In this document: in pieces, positions 51,482-61,020 of the stretch
Layout of the letters: every line of letters starts with the position of its first letter
How positions within the stretch are numbered: position 1 is the first letter of the stretch
Source of the DNA: Mycobacterium paraffinicum
GTDB taxonomy: Bacteria > Actinomycetota > Actinomycetes > Mycobacteriales > Mycobacteriaceae
Length of the DNA stretch: 64,000 nucleotides
Assembly: GCF_001907675.1 (NCBI RefSeq)
Contig: NZ_MPNT01000005.1
Location: 186,001 to 250,000 of the forward strand
Reading direction: 5' to 3'
Program-made: the position numbers and the translations under genes
Notes under the pieces: generated by a model
Told to the model about the DNA's origin: nothing
The model's input: only the letters and a program-made list of their open reading frames with translations
Databases searched by the model: none

Positions 51482-52966
51482 CTACGAAGCGGACGGAGTG
51501 CCGGACCAGGCGTCGAGGGCGTCCCGGAGCTCCGAATCGGTGGAACCGCCCACCCAGGCGACATGTCCATCCGGGCGTATCAACACCGCATCGGGGGCCG
51601 AGACCACACCGAGCGCCGGAAGCTCCCACTTACCCGAATATTCCGCGTCGATCGTTTCGACCCGACCCACGGCGATATCGAATCGACCCGGTTCACCAAG
51701 GTTGAGCAGCACCGGCCGGGCGTGGTGTAGCAACGAGTAGACCCGCAGCGGGCCGGCGGCGGTGACCAGGTCGAGATCGGGCATCCTGCGTCCGAGCAAC
51801 GGGTGCCCGTCGCCCACGTCGTAGCGGATGTCCAGCCCCGACATCATGGCGGCGAACCGTTTGCGCGGTTCCTCCATCCCGAGGAGGTCGGACATGGTGT
51901 CGCGCAAGGCCTTGGTGCGGTCATCGGGCCTCAGCAGCGCCATCTGGGCGACCGCGTTGCGCAGCACGCGCGCGGCGACCGGGTGCCGTTCGGCATGGTA
52001 GGTATCCAGCAGGCTGTCCGGCGACGTGCCGTTGACCACCTGTCCCAGCTTCCAGCCCAGGTTCACCGCGTCCTGCACACCGGTGTTGAGGCCCTGTCCA
52101 CCAACCGGGTGGTGCACGTGCGCGGCATCGCCGGCCAACAGGACACGCCCCACGCGATAGGTCACGGCCTGCCGCGCCGCGTCGGTGAATCTGGAAAGCC
52201 AAGCGGGACTGTGGATCCCGTAATCCGTTCCGTAGACCGCGATGAGCCCCTCACGCAGGTCGTCCAGCGTGGGTTCGCTGTTCGGCCCCAGGTGGCGCTC
52301 GGTGACCATGACCCGCACCGGCCCACCGTCATCCGGCGCGGCCAGGGAATGGACGCCGAGCGCGTCGTGGCGAATGCCCCATTCGGGTGAATCGCCTGTG
52401 CCGAAGTCTATTTCGGCCTCGGCGAGCAGGTAGCTGGTCGTAGGCTCCCAGCCCGGGAAATCGATGCCGGCGGCTTTCCGGACGACGCTGCGTCCGCCGT
52501 CGCAGCCGACGAGGTATCCACCTCGCATGAATCGGCCATCGGACAACGCGACGTCAACACCGCTGCCGTCCTGGACGACGCCCGTCACCTCACGGCCGCG
52601 GTAGATTCGCACCTCCAGTTCGTTCACCCAGTCGGCGAGTATGCGTTCGATCTCGTTCTGCCACAGCGCGAGACCGTAGGGATGCCGGGTGGGAAAGTCG
52701 CTGATGTCCAAGCGAATCTGGGAGAACCCGGCGACCTGGGCGACCTGGCCCCGGGCGAGAAACCGGTCGGCGATTCCGCGCTGGTCGAGCACCTCGATGG
52801 TGCGCGCGTGCAGGCCCCCGGCGCGCGTACCGATGAGGTCTTGGCCGCGGCGCCGCTCGAGGATCGCCACATCGGCCCCCGCCAACGCCAATTCACCGGC
52901 CAGCATCAGCCCCGTCGGGCCGCCGCCGGCAACCAGCACCGCATGATCGACATTTCGCTGCGCCAT
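51482..52966 (-). CDS. PheA/TfdB-type FAD monooxygenase (aromatic hydroxylase)
   Basis: 494 residues. AVLVAGGGPTGLMLAGEL is the FAD ADP motif. CDGGRSVVRKAAGI is the DG motif, GRVLLAGDAAHVHHPVGGQGLNTGVQDA the GD motif. The C-terminal thioredoxin-like domain ends DGHVAWVGG. This group includes phenol, resorcinol and rifampicin monooxygenases; which it uses cannot be read. Single gene facing away from hrpA's 3' end region. Confidence 0.88.
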   Translation of the reverse strand: MAQRNVDHAVLVAGGGPTGLMLAGELALAGADVAILERRRGQDLIGTRAGGLHARTIEVLDQRGIADRFLARGQVAQVAGFSQIRLDISDFPTRHPYGLALWQNEIERILADWVNELEVRIYRGREVTGVVQDGSGVDVALSDGRFMRGGYLVGCDGGRSVVRKAAGIDFPGWEPTTSYLLAEAEIDFGTGDSPEWGIRHDALGVHSLAAPDDGGPVRVMVTERHLGPNSEPTLDDLREGLIAVYGTDYGIHSPAWLSRFTDAARQAVTYRVGRVLLAGDAAHVHHPVGGQGLNTGVQDAVNLGWKLGQVVNGTSPDSLLDTYHAERHPVAARVLRNAVAQMALLRPDDRTKALRDTMSDLLGMEEPRKRFAAMMSGLDIRYDVGDGHPLLGRRMPDLDLVTAAGPLRVYSLLHHARPVLLNLGEPGRFDIAVGRVETIDAEYSGKWELPALGVVSAPDAVLIRPDGHVAWVGGSTDSELRDALDAWSGTPSAS

Positions 52967-53074
52967 TCCAACCCCCAGAGAACGCGAATATTGGCTTCGG
53001 CCAGCGATTGTGCGGCATCACCCCGCCCTTGCCACAAGCCCCCCGGTGCGCTATAGGTTGAGAGTGGGAGGGAA

Positions 53075-56000
53075 TCAATACGCCGACCGATCCGCCAGCG
53101 CGTCGATGGCGCGGTAGATCCGCTGCTCACTCACCGGCCGTGGCGTGCCCAGCTGCTGCGCCCACAGGCTGACCCGCAATTCCTCGATCTGCCGCGCAAC
53201 GTCGCGGACGTCGTCCGCCGCGCGCCGTGCGGGTGACAGCGCCTGCATCAGTTCCTCATAGGCGCGCTGCACGGCGTGCACCCGCTGCATCCGATCCCGG
53301 TCCGCGTCGACCGCGTACGGGAGCCGGTCGAGGCGCCTGCGGATTGCGGTCAGGTAGCGGGCGAGGTCGGCCAGGTGGTCGCGTCCCGTGGCGGTGACGA
53401 ATCCCGGCGACAAGAGTCGATCCAGCTGAGCGCGGACGTCGGCGATCGCGTCGGTCTGCGCGGGCGGGGGCCGACCGGGCAGGAGCAGTCGCACCTCCTG
53501 CGCGGCGGCGAGCACCCGCTCCACGCGGGTCACCATGTCGGCGGTCGCCGGTGCCAGAGCCTCGGCCACGCGATCGCGCAGCGCGGCGAACTCCTCGCGG
53601 GTCCACACCGGTCCGGGCACCAGCGTGTGCGTCGCGGCGTCGGCACAGTCCTCGAGCAGCGCGGCCAGGGAGCCATCCGGGTTCGCGCCGAGCGCGAGCC
53701 GTGTGCGTGGGCTCAGTTGCCGCTCAACGGCTTTGACCGGGGACGCCACGCTCAGCCGCAGCAACCGACGCGTGCCCGGCCCCAACGCCCCGTCGCGCTC
53801 CGTCGGCGCCGCGAACACCCGCAGCTCGACGGTGTTGCCCGCGTCGACGAAACCCGGATAGCCGCGCACGGCGCGTCCGTCGACGGTTCGTTCGACGACG
53901 GCCGGCAGCGCGGCGAGGTCGTCGGGCCAGGCGCGCAGGCCTGTGCGTTCCAGCTCGCCGGCGACCGTCTGGGCGACGGCCCGGCGCGCGGGCGCGGCCA
54001 GCCGTTGTTGCAACGTCGCCAGGTCCTTGCCGCGGGCGACCTCGGTGCCGTCGGCGGCCTCGACGGCGAAGTTCACCCGCAGATGCGCCGGCAGCTTGTC
54101 CAGGTCGAAGGCATCGATGGGTACCAAAACCCCGGTGCGACGGCGCAATTCGCGTTGCAGCGCCTCCAGCAGCGGCTCTCGCGCCGGGTCGATCGCAGCC
54201 AGCACGGCACGCGCGGTGTCCGGTGCGGGAACGAAGTTGCGGCGCAAGTCTTTTGGCAGTGAGCGGATGAGCGCGGTGACCAGCTCTTCGCGCAGCGCCG
54301 GGACCTGCCAGGCGAACTCGTCACCGCCCAACCGCGCGAGCACGTCGATCGGCACGTGCACCGTGACGCCGTCGTCGGCGGCGCCCGGCTCGAACCGGTA
54401 GGTGAGCGGCAGTGTGACATCGCCGGAATGCCAGGCCGTCGGCCGCTCGGTGTCGACCGTGTCGGGGGTGCGCAATAGGTCGTCGCGAGTGAAGGTGAGG
54501 AGATCGGGTGTCTTGTGGCGCTGCTTGCGCCACCACGCGTCGAAGTGCCGCGCCGACACGACATCCGCGGGCACGCGCGCGTCGTAGAACGCGTAGACCT
54601 CATCGTCACCGACGAGCAGGTCGCGGCGGCGGGCCCGCTCCTCGAGCTCCTCGAGCTCGGCGCGCAGCCGTGCGTTGTCGCGGAAGAAGTGATGGCGGGT
54701 CTGCCAGTCCCCCTCCACCAACGCGTGCCGGATGAACAGTTCCCGCGCCACCGCCGGTTCCACCCGGGCATATCCGACGCGGCGGCGCGCGACGAGTGGC
54801 AGCCCATAGAGCGTCACCCGCTCGTAGGCCATCACCTCGCCCCGCGTGGCGTCCCAGTGCGGCTCACTGTGGGTGCGTTGCACCAGATCACCGGCGACCC
54901 GTTCGACCATCTCGGGCTGGATGCGCGCGGCGGTGCGCCCGTAGAGGCGGCTGGTTTCCACCAGCTCTGCCACCACCACCCAGCGCGGGGGCCGCTTGAT
55001 GAGCGCCGAGCCCGGCGCGAGGACGAAGCGCGAATTGCGCGCACCCAGATACTCGCGCCCGTCTTCTCGGCGCATGCCCACATGCGACAGCAAGCCGGCC
55101 AGCAGCGCCGCGTGCACCCGCGCCGGGTCGGCCGGCTCCTCGGACGCGGCGTCCTCGACGATGCCGAGGTCGCGGGCGATGCTGCGCAATTGCCCGACCA
55201 AGTCCTGCCACTCGCGGATGCGCAGATAGTGCAGGAACTCGTCTCGGCACATGCGGCGGAACTGGTTCCCGGACAATTCCTTTCGCTGTGCCCGCAGATA
55301 ACGCCACAGGTTGAGGTAGGACAGGAAGTCGGAGTCCTCGTCGGCGAAGCGAGCGTGCTTCTGGCGCGCGGCCTCCTCGCGCTCGGTGGGACGTTCCCGC
55401 GGGTCAGGAATGGTCAGCGCGGCGGACAGCACGAGCACCTCCCGCACGCATCCCTCGGTCTGGGCCTGCAGGATCATCCGGCCCAGCCGGGGGTCGACGG
55501 GCAGCCGCGCCAGACGCAGGCCGAGGTCGGTGATGGCGCCGTGGGCGTCGAAGGCCCCCAACTCCTGCAGCAAGTGCACACCGTCGCGGATACTGCGCCG
55601 GTCCGGCGGGTCGAGGAACGGGAAGTTCTCCACCTCGCCCAGCCGCAGCGCCGCCATCTGCAACAGCACGGCGGCAAGGTTGGTCCGCAGGATCTCGGGC
55701 TCGGTGTAGCCCGGCCGGGCCGCGAAGTCGTCCTCGGAGTACAGGCGGATGCACACGCCGGCCGCGACCCGGCCGCACCGGCCGGCCCGCTGCGCGGCGG
55801 ACGCCTGCGAGATGGGTTCGATCGGCAACCGCTGCACCTTCAGGCGGCGGCTGTAGCGCGAGATGCGCGCGTTGCCGGGGTCGACGACGTAGCGGATGCC
55901 GGGCACCGTCAGCGAGGTCTCGGCGACGTTGGTCGCCAGCACGACCCGGCGCCCGGTGTGCGGCGCGAAGACCTTTTGCTGCTCGGCGGTCGGCAGCCGG

Positions 56001-57028
56001 GCGTACAGGGGAAGCACCTCGGTGTTCTTCAGTCCGGCCAAAGCCTCTGCGGTGTCGCGGATTTCGCGTTCACCCGACAGGAACACCAGGACGTCCCCGG
56101 CGGGCTCGGCCTCCAGTTCCCCGACCGCGTCGACGATCGCCTCGACCTCGTCACGGGTCTCGGTGCGCACGATCTCGTGGTCGGGGTCGTCCGGGTCGTC
56201 GTCTGGCCCGCTCGACACGGGGATTTCCAACGGCCGGTAGCGGATCTCCACCGGGTACGTCCGCCCCGAGACCTCGACGATCGGCGCGCCGCCGAAGTGG
56301 TCCGCGAACCGCTGCGGCTCGATGGTCGCCGAGGTGACGATCACCTTCAGGTCGGGGCGGCGCGGCAGCAGCTCGCGTAGGTAACCCAGCAGGAAGTCGA
56401 TGTTTAGGCTGCGCTCGTGGGCCTCATCGAGGATCAGCGTGTCGTAGCGCAGTAGCCGCCGATCGCGCTGAATCTCGGCGAGCAGGATGCCGTCGGTCAT
56501 CAGCTTGACCAGCGTGCGGTCGCTGACCTGGTCGGTGAACCGGACGGTGTAGCCGACGGTCTCGCCGAGCGGGCTGCCCAGTTCGTCGGCGATGCGCTGC
56601 GCGACGGTGCGCGCGGCCAGCCGCCGCGGCTGGGTGTGCCCGATGGTTCCCCGGATTCCCCGGCCGGCCTCCAGACAGATTTTGGGCAGTTGGGTGGTCT
56701 TGCCCGAACCGGTCTCGCCGGCGACGACGACCACTTGATTGGCGTGCAGCGCGTCGGCGATCTCCTGGCGCCGCTCGCTGACCGGCAGGTCGGGGTACGC
56801 GATGACCGGCACCGAGGCTTGTCGCGTGGCGACGAGCGCCTCGGCCCGCGCGATCTGCTCGGCGAGTTGCCGCAGTTTGTCGGGCTGAGCGCCGCGCAGG
56901 TTCTTCAGCCGCCTGCCCAGGCGCGCCGCGTCGCGGGTGGTCAGACCGTCGAGGCGGCCGCGCAGATCCGCGACGGACAGTTCGGGCACTTTGGCCAGGA
57001 TAGGCGTGCGGTACGCGCGGTCGGCCAC
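53075..57028 (-). CDS. hrpA: ATP-dependent RNA helicase HrpA
   Basis: 1317 residues, full length for HrpA. GETGSGKT at 104-111 (Walker A), DEAH at 201-204, SAT at 233-235, and motif VI as QRAGRCGR. RecA-like domains are followed by the HA2/winged helix and OB-fold regions and a long C-terminal DUF3418 domain typical of HrpA. It unwinds RNA and acts on stalled or colliding ribosomes in other bacteria. Convergent with no close partner; the enoyl-CoA hydratase starts divergently 76 bases away. Confidence 0.96.
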   Translation of the reverse strand: MADRAYRTPILAKVPELSVADLRGRLDGLTTRDAARLGRRLKNLRGAQPDKLRQLAEQIARAEALVATRQASVPVIAYPDLPVSERRQEIADALHANQVVVVAGETGSGKTTQLPKICLEAGRGIRGTIGHTQPRRLAARTVAQRIADELGSPLGETVGYTVRFTDQVSDRTLVKLMTDGILLAEIQRDRRLLRYDTLILDEAHERSLNIDFLLGYLRELLPRRPDLKVIVTSATIEPQRFADHFGGAPIVEVSGRTYPVEIRYRPLEIPVSSGPDDDPDDPDHEIVRTETRDEVEAIVDAVGELEAEPAGDVLVFLSGEREIRDTAEALAGLKNTEVLPLYARLPTAEQQKVFAPHTGRRVVLATNVAETSLTVPGIRYVVDPGNARISRYSRRLKVQRLPIEPISQASAAQRAGRCGRVAAGVCIRLYSEDDFAARPGYTEPEILRTNLAAVLLQMAALRLGEVENFPFLDPPDRRSIRDGVHLLQELGAFDAHGAITDLGLRLARLPVDPRLGRMILQAQTEGCVREVLVLSAALTIPDPRERPTEREEAARQKHARFADEDSDFLSYLNLWRYLRAQRKELSGNQFRRMCRDEFLHYLRIREWQDLVGQLRSIARDLGIVEDAASEEPADPARVHAALLAGLLSHVGMRREDGREYLGARNSRFVLAPGSALIKRPPRWVVVAELVETSRLYGRTAARIQPEMVERVAGDLVQRTHSEPHWDATRGEVMAYERVTLYGLPLVARRRVGYARVEPAVARELFIRHALVEGDWQTRHHFFRDNARLRAELEELEERARRRDLLVGDDEVYAFYDARVPADVVSARHFDAWWRKQRHKTPDLLTFTRDDLLRTPDTVDTERPTAWHSGDVTLPLTYRFEPGAADDGVTVHVPIDVLARLGGDEFAWQVPALREELVTALIRSLPKDLRRNFVPAPDTARAVLAAIDPAREPLLEALQRELRRRTGVLVPIDAFDLDKLPAHLRVNFAVEAADGTEVARGKDLATLQQRLAAPARRAVAQTVAGELERTGLRAWPDDLAALPAVVERTVDGRAVRGYPGFVDAGNTVELRVFAAPTERDGALGPGTRRLLRLSVASPVKAVERQLSPRTRLALGANPDGSLAALLEDCADAATHTLVPGPVWTREEFAALRDRVAEALAPATADMVTRVERVLAAAQEVRLLLPGRPPPAQTDAIADVRAQLDRLLSPGFVTATGRDHLADLARYLTAIRRRLDRLPYAVDADRDRMQRVHAVQRAYEELMQALSPARRAADDVRDVARQIEELRVSLWAQQLGTPRPVSEQRIYRAIDALADRSAY

Positions 57029-57104
57029 CGAACGTGGGGCGTATGGACGAAATCGAGCCAGTTTCGGTACGTAAGGCCCACACTCGTCGCCCTAGGGTTG
57101 GCGT

Positions 57105-57878
57105 ATGAGCCTCGTCACCTATGAGCTGGCAGACCACATCGCCACCATCACCCTCAACCGACCCGAGGCTCGCAACGCCATCAACGGCGCCCTTCGCCAG
57201 GACTTGAACGCGGCGTGGGAGCGGTTCCGCGACGACCTCGACGCGTGGGTCGCGATCCTGACCGCCAACGGCGACGTGTACTGCGCGGGCGGCGACCTCA
57301 AGGACGGCGAAGGTTCGGTCGGTACCTTCGGCGGCACCTTCTGGGAGAAGCCGACTATCAACTCCTTCGAATCCGGGATGGAGCTGTTCAAGCCGACCAT
57401 CGCGGCGGTGCACGGACCGTGCATCGGCTACGGCGTGACCGGGGTGCTGTTCTGCGACTTCGTCATCGCCAGCACCGAAGCCAGCTTCTGTTTTCCCGAG
57501 GTGTCGATCGGCGTCCCGACCATCGTCGGGGCCATCCGGCTGCCCCAACGGATCGGCTGGGCGAATGCCATGGAACTCCTGCTGACCGGCAAGCCGATGA
57601 GCGCGACGCGGGCGAAGGAGGTCGGTCTGGTCTGGAAACTCGTGGATCCCGACGACCTGCAGGCCGAGGCCCGGGCGTGGGCGCGGACGCTCACCGAGGC
57701 CGCTCCCCTCGCCCAACGGGCCACCAAAGAGGTCGCGTGGCGAACGGCGGACATGGGCTGGATCGAGGCGGTGCGCTTCGGCGAGACCATGCGCAAGGTT
57801 GCCGGAGCGACAGAGGACGTCACCGAGGGGCTTCGGGCGTGGGCCGAAAAGCGCAAGCCCCAGTGGCGCGGCCGCTGA
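57105..57878 (+). CDS. Enoyl-CoA hydratase/isomerase family protein
   Basis: 257 residues. ITLNRPEARNAING opening, first oxyanion segment YCAGGDLK (59-66), second HGPCIGYGVTG, and catalytic Glu in FPEVSIGVP. This is a regular CoA-dependent crotonase, in contrast to the diketone hydrolase-like protein at 5006. It probably hydrates or isomerises enoyl-CoA in beta-oxidation. ATG 57105. Confidence 0.9.
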   Translation: MSLVTYELADHIATITLNRPEARNAINGALRQDLNAAWERFRDDLDAWVAILTANGDVYCAGGDLKDGEGSVGTFGGTFWEKPTINSFESGMELFKPTIAAVHGPCIGYGVTGVLFCDFVIASTEASFCFPEVSIGVPTIVGAIRLPQRIGWANAMELLLTGKPMSATRAKEVGLVWKLVDPDDLQAEARAWARTLTEAAPLAQRATKEVAWRTADMGWIEAVRFGETMRKVAGATEDVTEGLRAWAEKRKPQWRGR

Positions 57879-57963
57879 CCGTTGAGCTCCCGATCGCGCG
57901 CCGAGGGCGCCATAGCGCCAACCGCCGGGAAGGCTGTGGACCCCGGTGTGACAGGATTTCGCC

Positions 57964-58629
57964 ATGAGTGCACGCAGATTTGGCCGCATTGCTGGTGTCT
58001 CGGTCGCGACGACCTGGGCAGCGCTTAGCACCCCGGCCGCCCTACCCAGCGCCGCCGCCGACGCCTGCTCCGACGTCTCGGTGGTCTTCGCCCGCGGCAC
58101 TCATCAGGAGCCGGGTCTGGGCAACATCGGCCAGGCGTTCGTGGATTCGCTGACCTCGCAACTCGGCGGAAAATCCGTGGACGTGTACGCGGTCAACTAC
58201 CCGGCCAACGACGACTACCACAACAGCGCGAACGCGGGTTCCAACGACGCGAGCGCACACATCCAGGACACCGTCGCCAGCTGCCCGAACTCGAGGATCG
58301 TGCTCGGCGGTTACTCCCAGGGCTCAACGGTGATCGATCTGGCCACCAACGCGATGCCGCCCTCGGTCGCCGATCACGTCGCCGCCGTCGCGCTGTTCGG
58401 GGAGCCCAGCAGCGGGTTCTCGTCCATGCTGTGGGGCGGCCAGCCGCTGCCGACGATCAATCCGGCGTATGGATCCAAGACCATCAGCCTGTGTGCCCCG
58501 GACGATCCGATTTGTTCCGCCGGCGGCAACATCATGGCGCACGTCTCCTACATCGACGCCGGAATGACCAACCAGGCCGCCACGTTCGCCGCCAACAAGA
58601 TCAACCAGGGCTCGCCGGCGCGCGCCTGA
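57964..58629 (+). CDS. Secreted cutinase-family esterase
   Basis: 221 residues. Signal to about residue 35 (PSAAADA). Cutinase body: CSDVSVVFARGTHQEPGLG, nucleophile Ser in LGGYSQGSTV, Asp in CAPDDPIC and His in AHVSYIDAG. Four Cys form the usual disulfides. Mycobacterial cutinase-like proteins hydrolyse lipid esters. ATG 57964. Confidence 0.93.
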   Translation: MSARRFGRIAGVSVATTWAALSTPAALPSAAADACSDVSVVFARGTHQEPGLGNIGQAFVDSLTSQLGGKSVDVYAVNYPANDDYHNSANAGSNDASAHIQDTVASCPNSRIVLGGYSQGSTVIDLATNAMPPSVADHVAAVALFGEPSSGFSSMLWGGQPLPTINPAYGSKTISLCAPDDPICSAGGNIMAHVSYIDAGMTNQAATFAANKINQGSPARA

Positions 58630-58639
58630 GGCGCGCCAG

Positions 58640-59314
58640 TCAGTCTTTAGCCCGCTCCTCTTGACGCTGCTGCTTCTCGGCGTCCGCCAGCTGCGCGACG
58701 CGGTCCGCCTCGGCGCGCTTGTCGGCGGCCTCGGCCAGCTTGTCCTCGGCCTTGTCGATTTTCGCGGCCGCGGCCTTCGACACGGCCTTTTCGGCCGCCT
58801 GCGTCCGGTTCTCCACTTGGCGTTTGGCCGACTCGACCGTTCGCTTTTGCCGGTCCGCCGCCTCCTCGGCGCGACGCTTCGCCGCCGCGCTCTGCTGCTG
58901 GGCAGACTGGGTGGCCTCGCGTTTGCGTTGCTCGGCTGCCTCGCGCGCCTCGTTGATCTCCTGCTGGGTGGCCGCCTGCGCTTCTTGGCGCTCGGCGATC
59001 GCCTCGTCGCGGGCGCCGTTCAGCTTCGCGTCGGCCTGTTCCTTCCTGGCCGCGGCCTTGGCGTCGAGCTGCGCGGCGCGGCCCAGTGTGTCGCTGCGTT
59101 CGACGAGCGCCGTCCCGCGCTCGACCAGGCTGGGGTCATCGAGCGCATTGCCGACGGTGGCGTCGAGCATGCCCAGGGTGCGCTCGAACAGCAGGCGCGC
59201 GGGTGCCTCTGACGGGATTCGGGTGACGACGCGGTCCTCGATCACCTGCAACGGGAAACGGGCCAATTGGTAGTGAAACCGCAGAACGGCCAACGGGACT
59301 TCGGATATCTTCAT
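58640..59314 (-). CDS. Alanine/glutamate-rich coiled-coil protein
   Basis: 224 residues. The N-terminal 75 residues are ordered (MKISEVPLAVLRFHYQLARFPLQVIEDRVV, then TLGMLDATVGNALDDP); the rest is a long Ala/Glu/Lys/Arg coiled coil. No enzyme motif. Encoded 26 bases after the CsbD-like gene on the same strand, so probably cotranscribed and perhaps interacting through the coiled coils. Confidence 0.75.
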   Translation of the reverse strand: MKISEVPLAVLRFHYQLARFPLQVIEDRVVTRIPSEAPARLLFERTLGMLDATVGNALDDPSLVERGTALVERSDTLGRAAQLDAKAAARKEQADAKLNGARDEAIAERQEAQAATQQEINEAREAAEQRKREATQSAQQQSAAAKRRAEEAADRQKRTVESAKRQVENRTQAAEKAVSKAAAAKIDKAEDKLAEAADKRAEADRVAQLADAEKQQRQEERAKD

Positions 59315-59340
59315 CGACTTCTCCTGTGTCTGGCCCGCCC

Positions 59341-59898
59341 TCAGGGCAGGTCGGCTTCGTCGGTCACGTCCCGAGCTTGGCGCCGCAGACGGTCGGCCTC
59401 AGACTCTTCGTTGCGGGCCACCTGCACCGATGTCTGGTGCTCGGCGACGGCGTCGACAACCTCCTCGGAGGCCTCACGGATCTCGGCGCGTTCTGCGGCC
59501 TTCGCTCGTCGCGCCTCGCGCTGCGCGTCCAGTTCGGCCCGGGTGATCTCGGTGGTCGCCCGCTGCCGCGCGGCTTCCTCGGCCGCGCGCTTCTGAGCCG
59601 CCTCTTGGGCTTCGATCGACCCCTCGGCCGCGACGGCCTGGGCGTTCGCGGCCACCCGCTGCTGGGCGCCTTCCACCTTGGTTTCGGCCGCGGCGTCGTG
59701 CGCCTGCTTGGCCTGCGCCTCGGCGACGGCCTCCGTCGCGTTGGCCTCCTTGCGCTCGTGCGCCTGAGTCTGCTCGAGCTGCCCCTCGGCAGTCAGCGAG
59801 TCGTTGCCGGTTACGGCCCCGGCGACCTCTTTGGCTTTGCCCTTGACCGCATCGATCAGGCCCCTGCGCGCTTCGTCGGCTTTGTTGTGCTCGCTCAT
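59341..59898 (-). CDS. CsbD-like protein with coiled-coil tail
   Basis: 185 residues. Residues 5-50 have the CsbD pattern (KGKAKEVAGAVTGNDSLTAEGQLEQ). A long Ala/Glu-rich coiled coil follows to the C-terminus. CsbD proteins are general-stress proteins. ATG 59898 with AAGGAG upstream. First gene of a two-gene unit with the coiled-coil protein at 58640. Confidence 0.78.
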   Translation of the reverse strand: MSEHNKADEARRGLIDAVKGKAKEVAGAVTGNDSLTAEGQLEQTQAHERKEANATEAVAEAQAKQAHDAAAETKVEGAQQRVAANAQAVAAEGSIEAQEAAQKRAAEEAARQRATTEITRAELDAQREARRAKAAERAEIREASEEVVDAVAEHQTSVQVARNEESEADRLRRQARDVTDEADLP

Positions 59899-60118
59899 CG
59901 AAAGTCTCCTTGCGGCGTCAGCCAAGAATTGCGTTCGTTCGTGTCACGCCCAGTGGTTCCACCGATCTCGTCGACCAAACCCGCTGTGATCTGGGTCACC
60001 ACGTGCGGCGACCCGGATTGCCGCCATCGAGTGCACGAATTCACCAGCGCTTCAACCGAAGTCAGCCGGACGGGGATGGCACTGCGCGGCGGGTTTGCGA
60101 TCGGCTAACGTCGAAGAC

Positions 60119-60373
60119 ATGTCCAAAGTCTCCGGCAACGACCCCATCGACGACGTCGCCCCTGGCGACATCATCGCCGTCGACCGCGGCTCTGGTGAAC
60201 GGCCCTACAAGGTGGTGTTCAAAGATGCCACCGAAGGCGGCTACGTCGTCACGTTCGAGGCCGGCGACGGGGAAACCTTCCAGCTCGACCTGGCGGCCGG
60301 CACCCGCGTGACCAGGTCGCTGGAGTCGAAATGGGAATCTGCGCAGAGCCCGACCCCGCGCACTGAAACCTAG
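60119..60373 (+). CDS. Conserved hypothetical protein
   Basis: 84 residues: SKVSGNDPIDDVAPGDIIAVDRGSGE, KVVFKDATEGGYVVTFEAGDG, then a beta-rich end. The small beta-barrel-like pattern suggests a nucleic acid- or ligand-binding fold, but I recognise no family. ATG 60119. Confidence 0.65.
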   Translation: MSKVSGNDPIDDVAPGDIIAVDRGSGERPYKVVFKDATEGGYVVTFEAGDGETFQLDLAAGTRVTRSLESKWESAQSPTPRTET

Positions 60374-60509
60374 ACAGCGGCCCCAGGCCCTCAATACCGC
60401 TCACCCGCAACGCAATCGCGGCGGCCGCCCGTCGGCGAAGTAAACGCGCCAACTCGTTTGGGCCCGCTCTGGACGGGAATGCAACGCCCCAACGAAGGAA
60501 CGGAGCGTC

Positions 60510-61004
60510 GTGAGCTATTTGGATTTCGCAAAGGACCGGGTGCTCGGAGCGGTCAAGACGGTCACTGCCACGCGACCCCGCCACGCCACGGGCCAGACGG
60601 TCACCATCGCGTGCCCCGTCGAGCGGATCGAACAGTTCTGGCGCGACCCCGAGCAGATGTCGGTGGTGCTCGGTGACATCGCCGAGGTCGAGCGCCGCGG
60701 TCCGGAGCGCTACAGCTGGCGGTCGGTGACCGGGCCGAAAGTGGTGTGGGAATCGGAGTTGATTCCGGAACCCGAGGGGCTGCGATTCGTCGGCACCGGT
60801 GACAAGAACCAGATAACCGTCACCTATCGGCCCGCCCCGGGGAAGTTGGGTACCGAGGTGACCTTGCGCGTTAGCGCGCCGGCTCCCAGCTTGCTGGCAG
60901 GCGCGGCAACCTTCAAGGCCCTGTACCGGCTGCGTGCGTTGATGCAAACCGGTGAGGTGCCGACCATCCGAAACAACCCGAGCGCGCGCAAGTCCGCGCG
61001 GTAG
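60510..61004 (+). CDS. SRPBCC/cyclase-like protein
   Basis: 164 residues from GTG 60510. VTIACPVERIEQFWRDPEQMSVVLGDIAEV is the SRPBCC start, then YSWRSVTGPKVVWESELI and VTYRPAPGKLGTEVTL. Similar to the coenzyme Q-binding COQ10-like/START group. Encoded 16 bases before the zinc dehydrogenase and probably cotranscribed with it. Confidence 0.75.
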   Translation: MSYLDFAKDRVLGAVKTVTATRPRHATGQTVTIACPVERIEQFWRDPEQMSVVLGDIAEVERRGPERYSWRSVTGPKVVWESELIPEPEGLRFVGTGDKNQITVTYRPAPGKLGTEVTLRVSAPAPSLLAGAATFKALYRLRALMQTGEVPTIRNNPSARKSAR

Positions 61005-61020
61005 GCGAAAGGCGGCGAAC

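Noticed and set aside
53276..54262. Further plus-strand open frames inside hrpA
   Set aside because: No homology, no start signals; explained by composition.
54515..56380. 621-codon open frame antisense to hrpA
   Set aside because: Shadow of hrpA codon bias; no motif and no ribosome-binding site.
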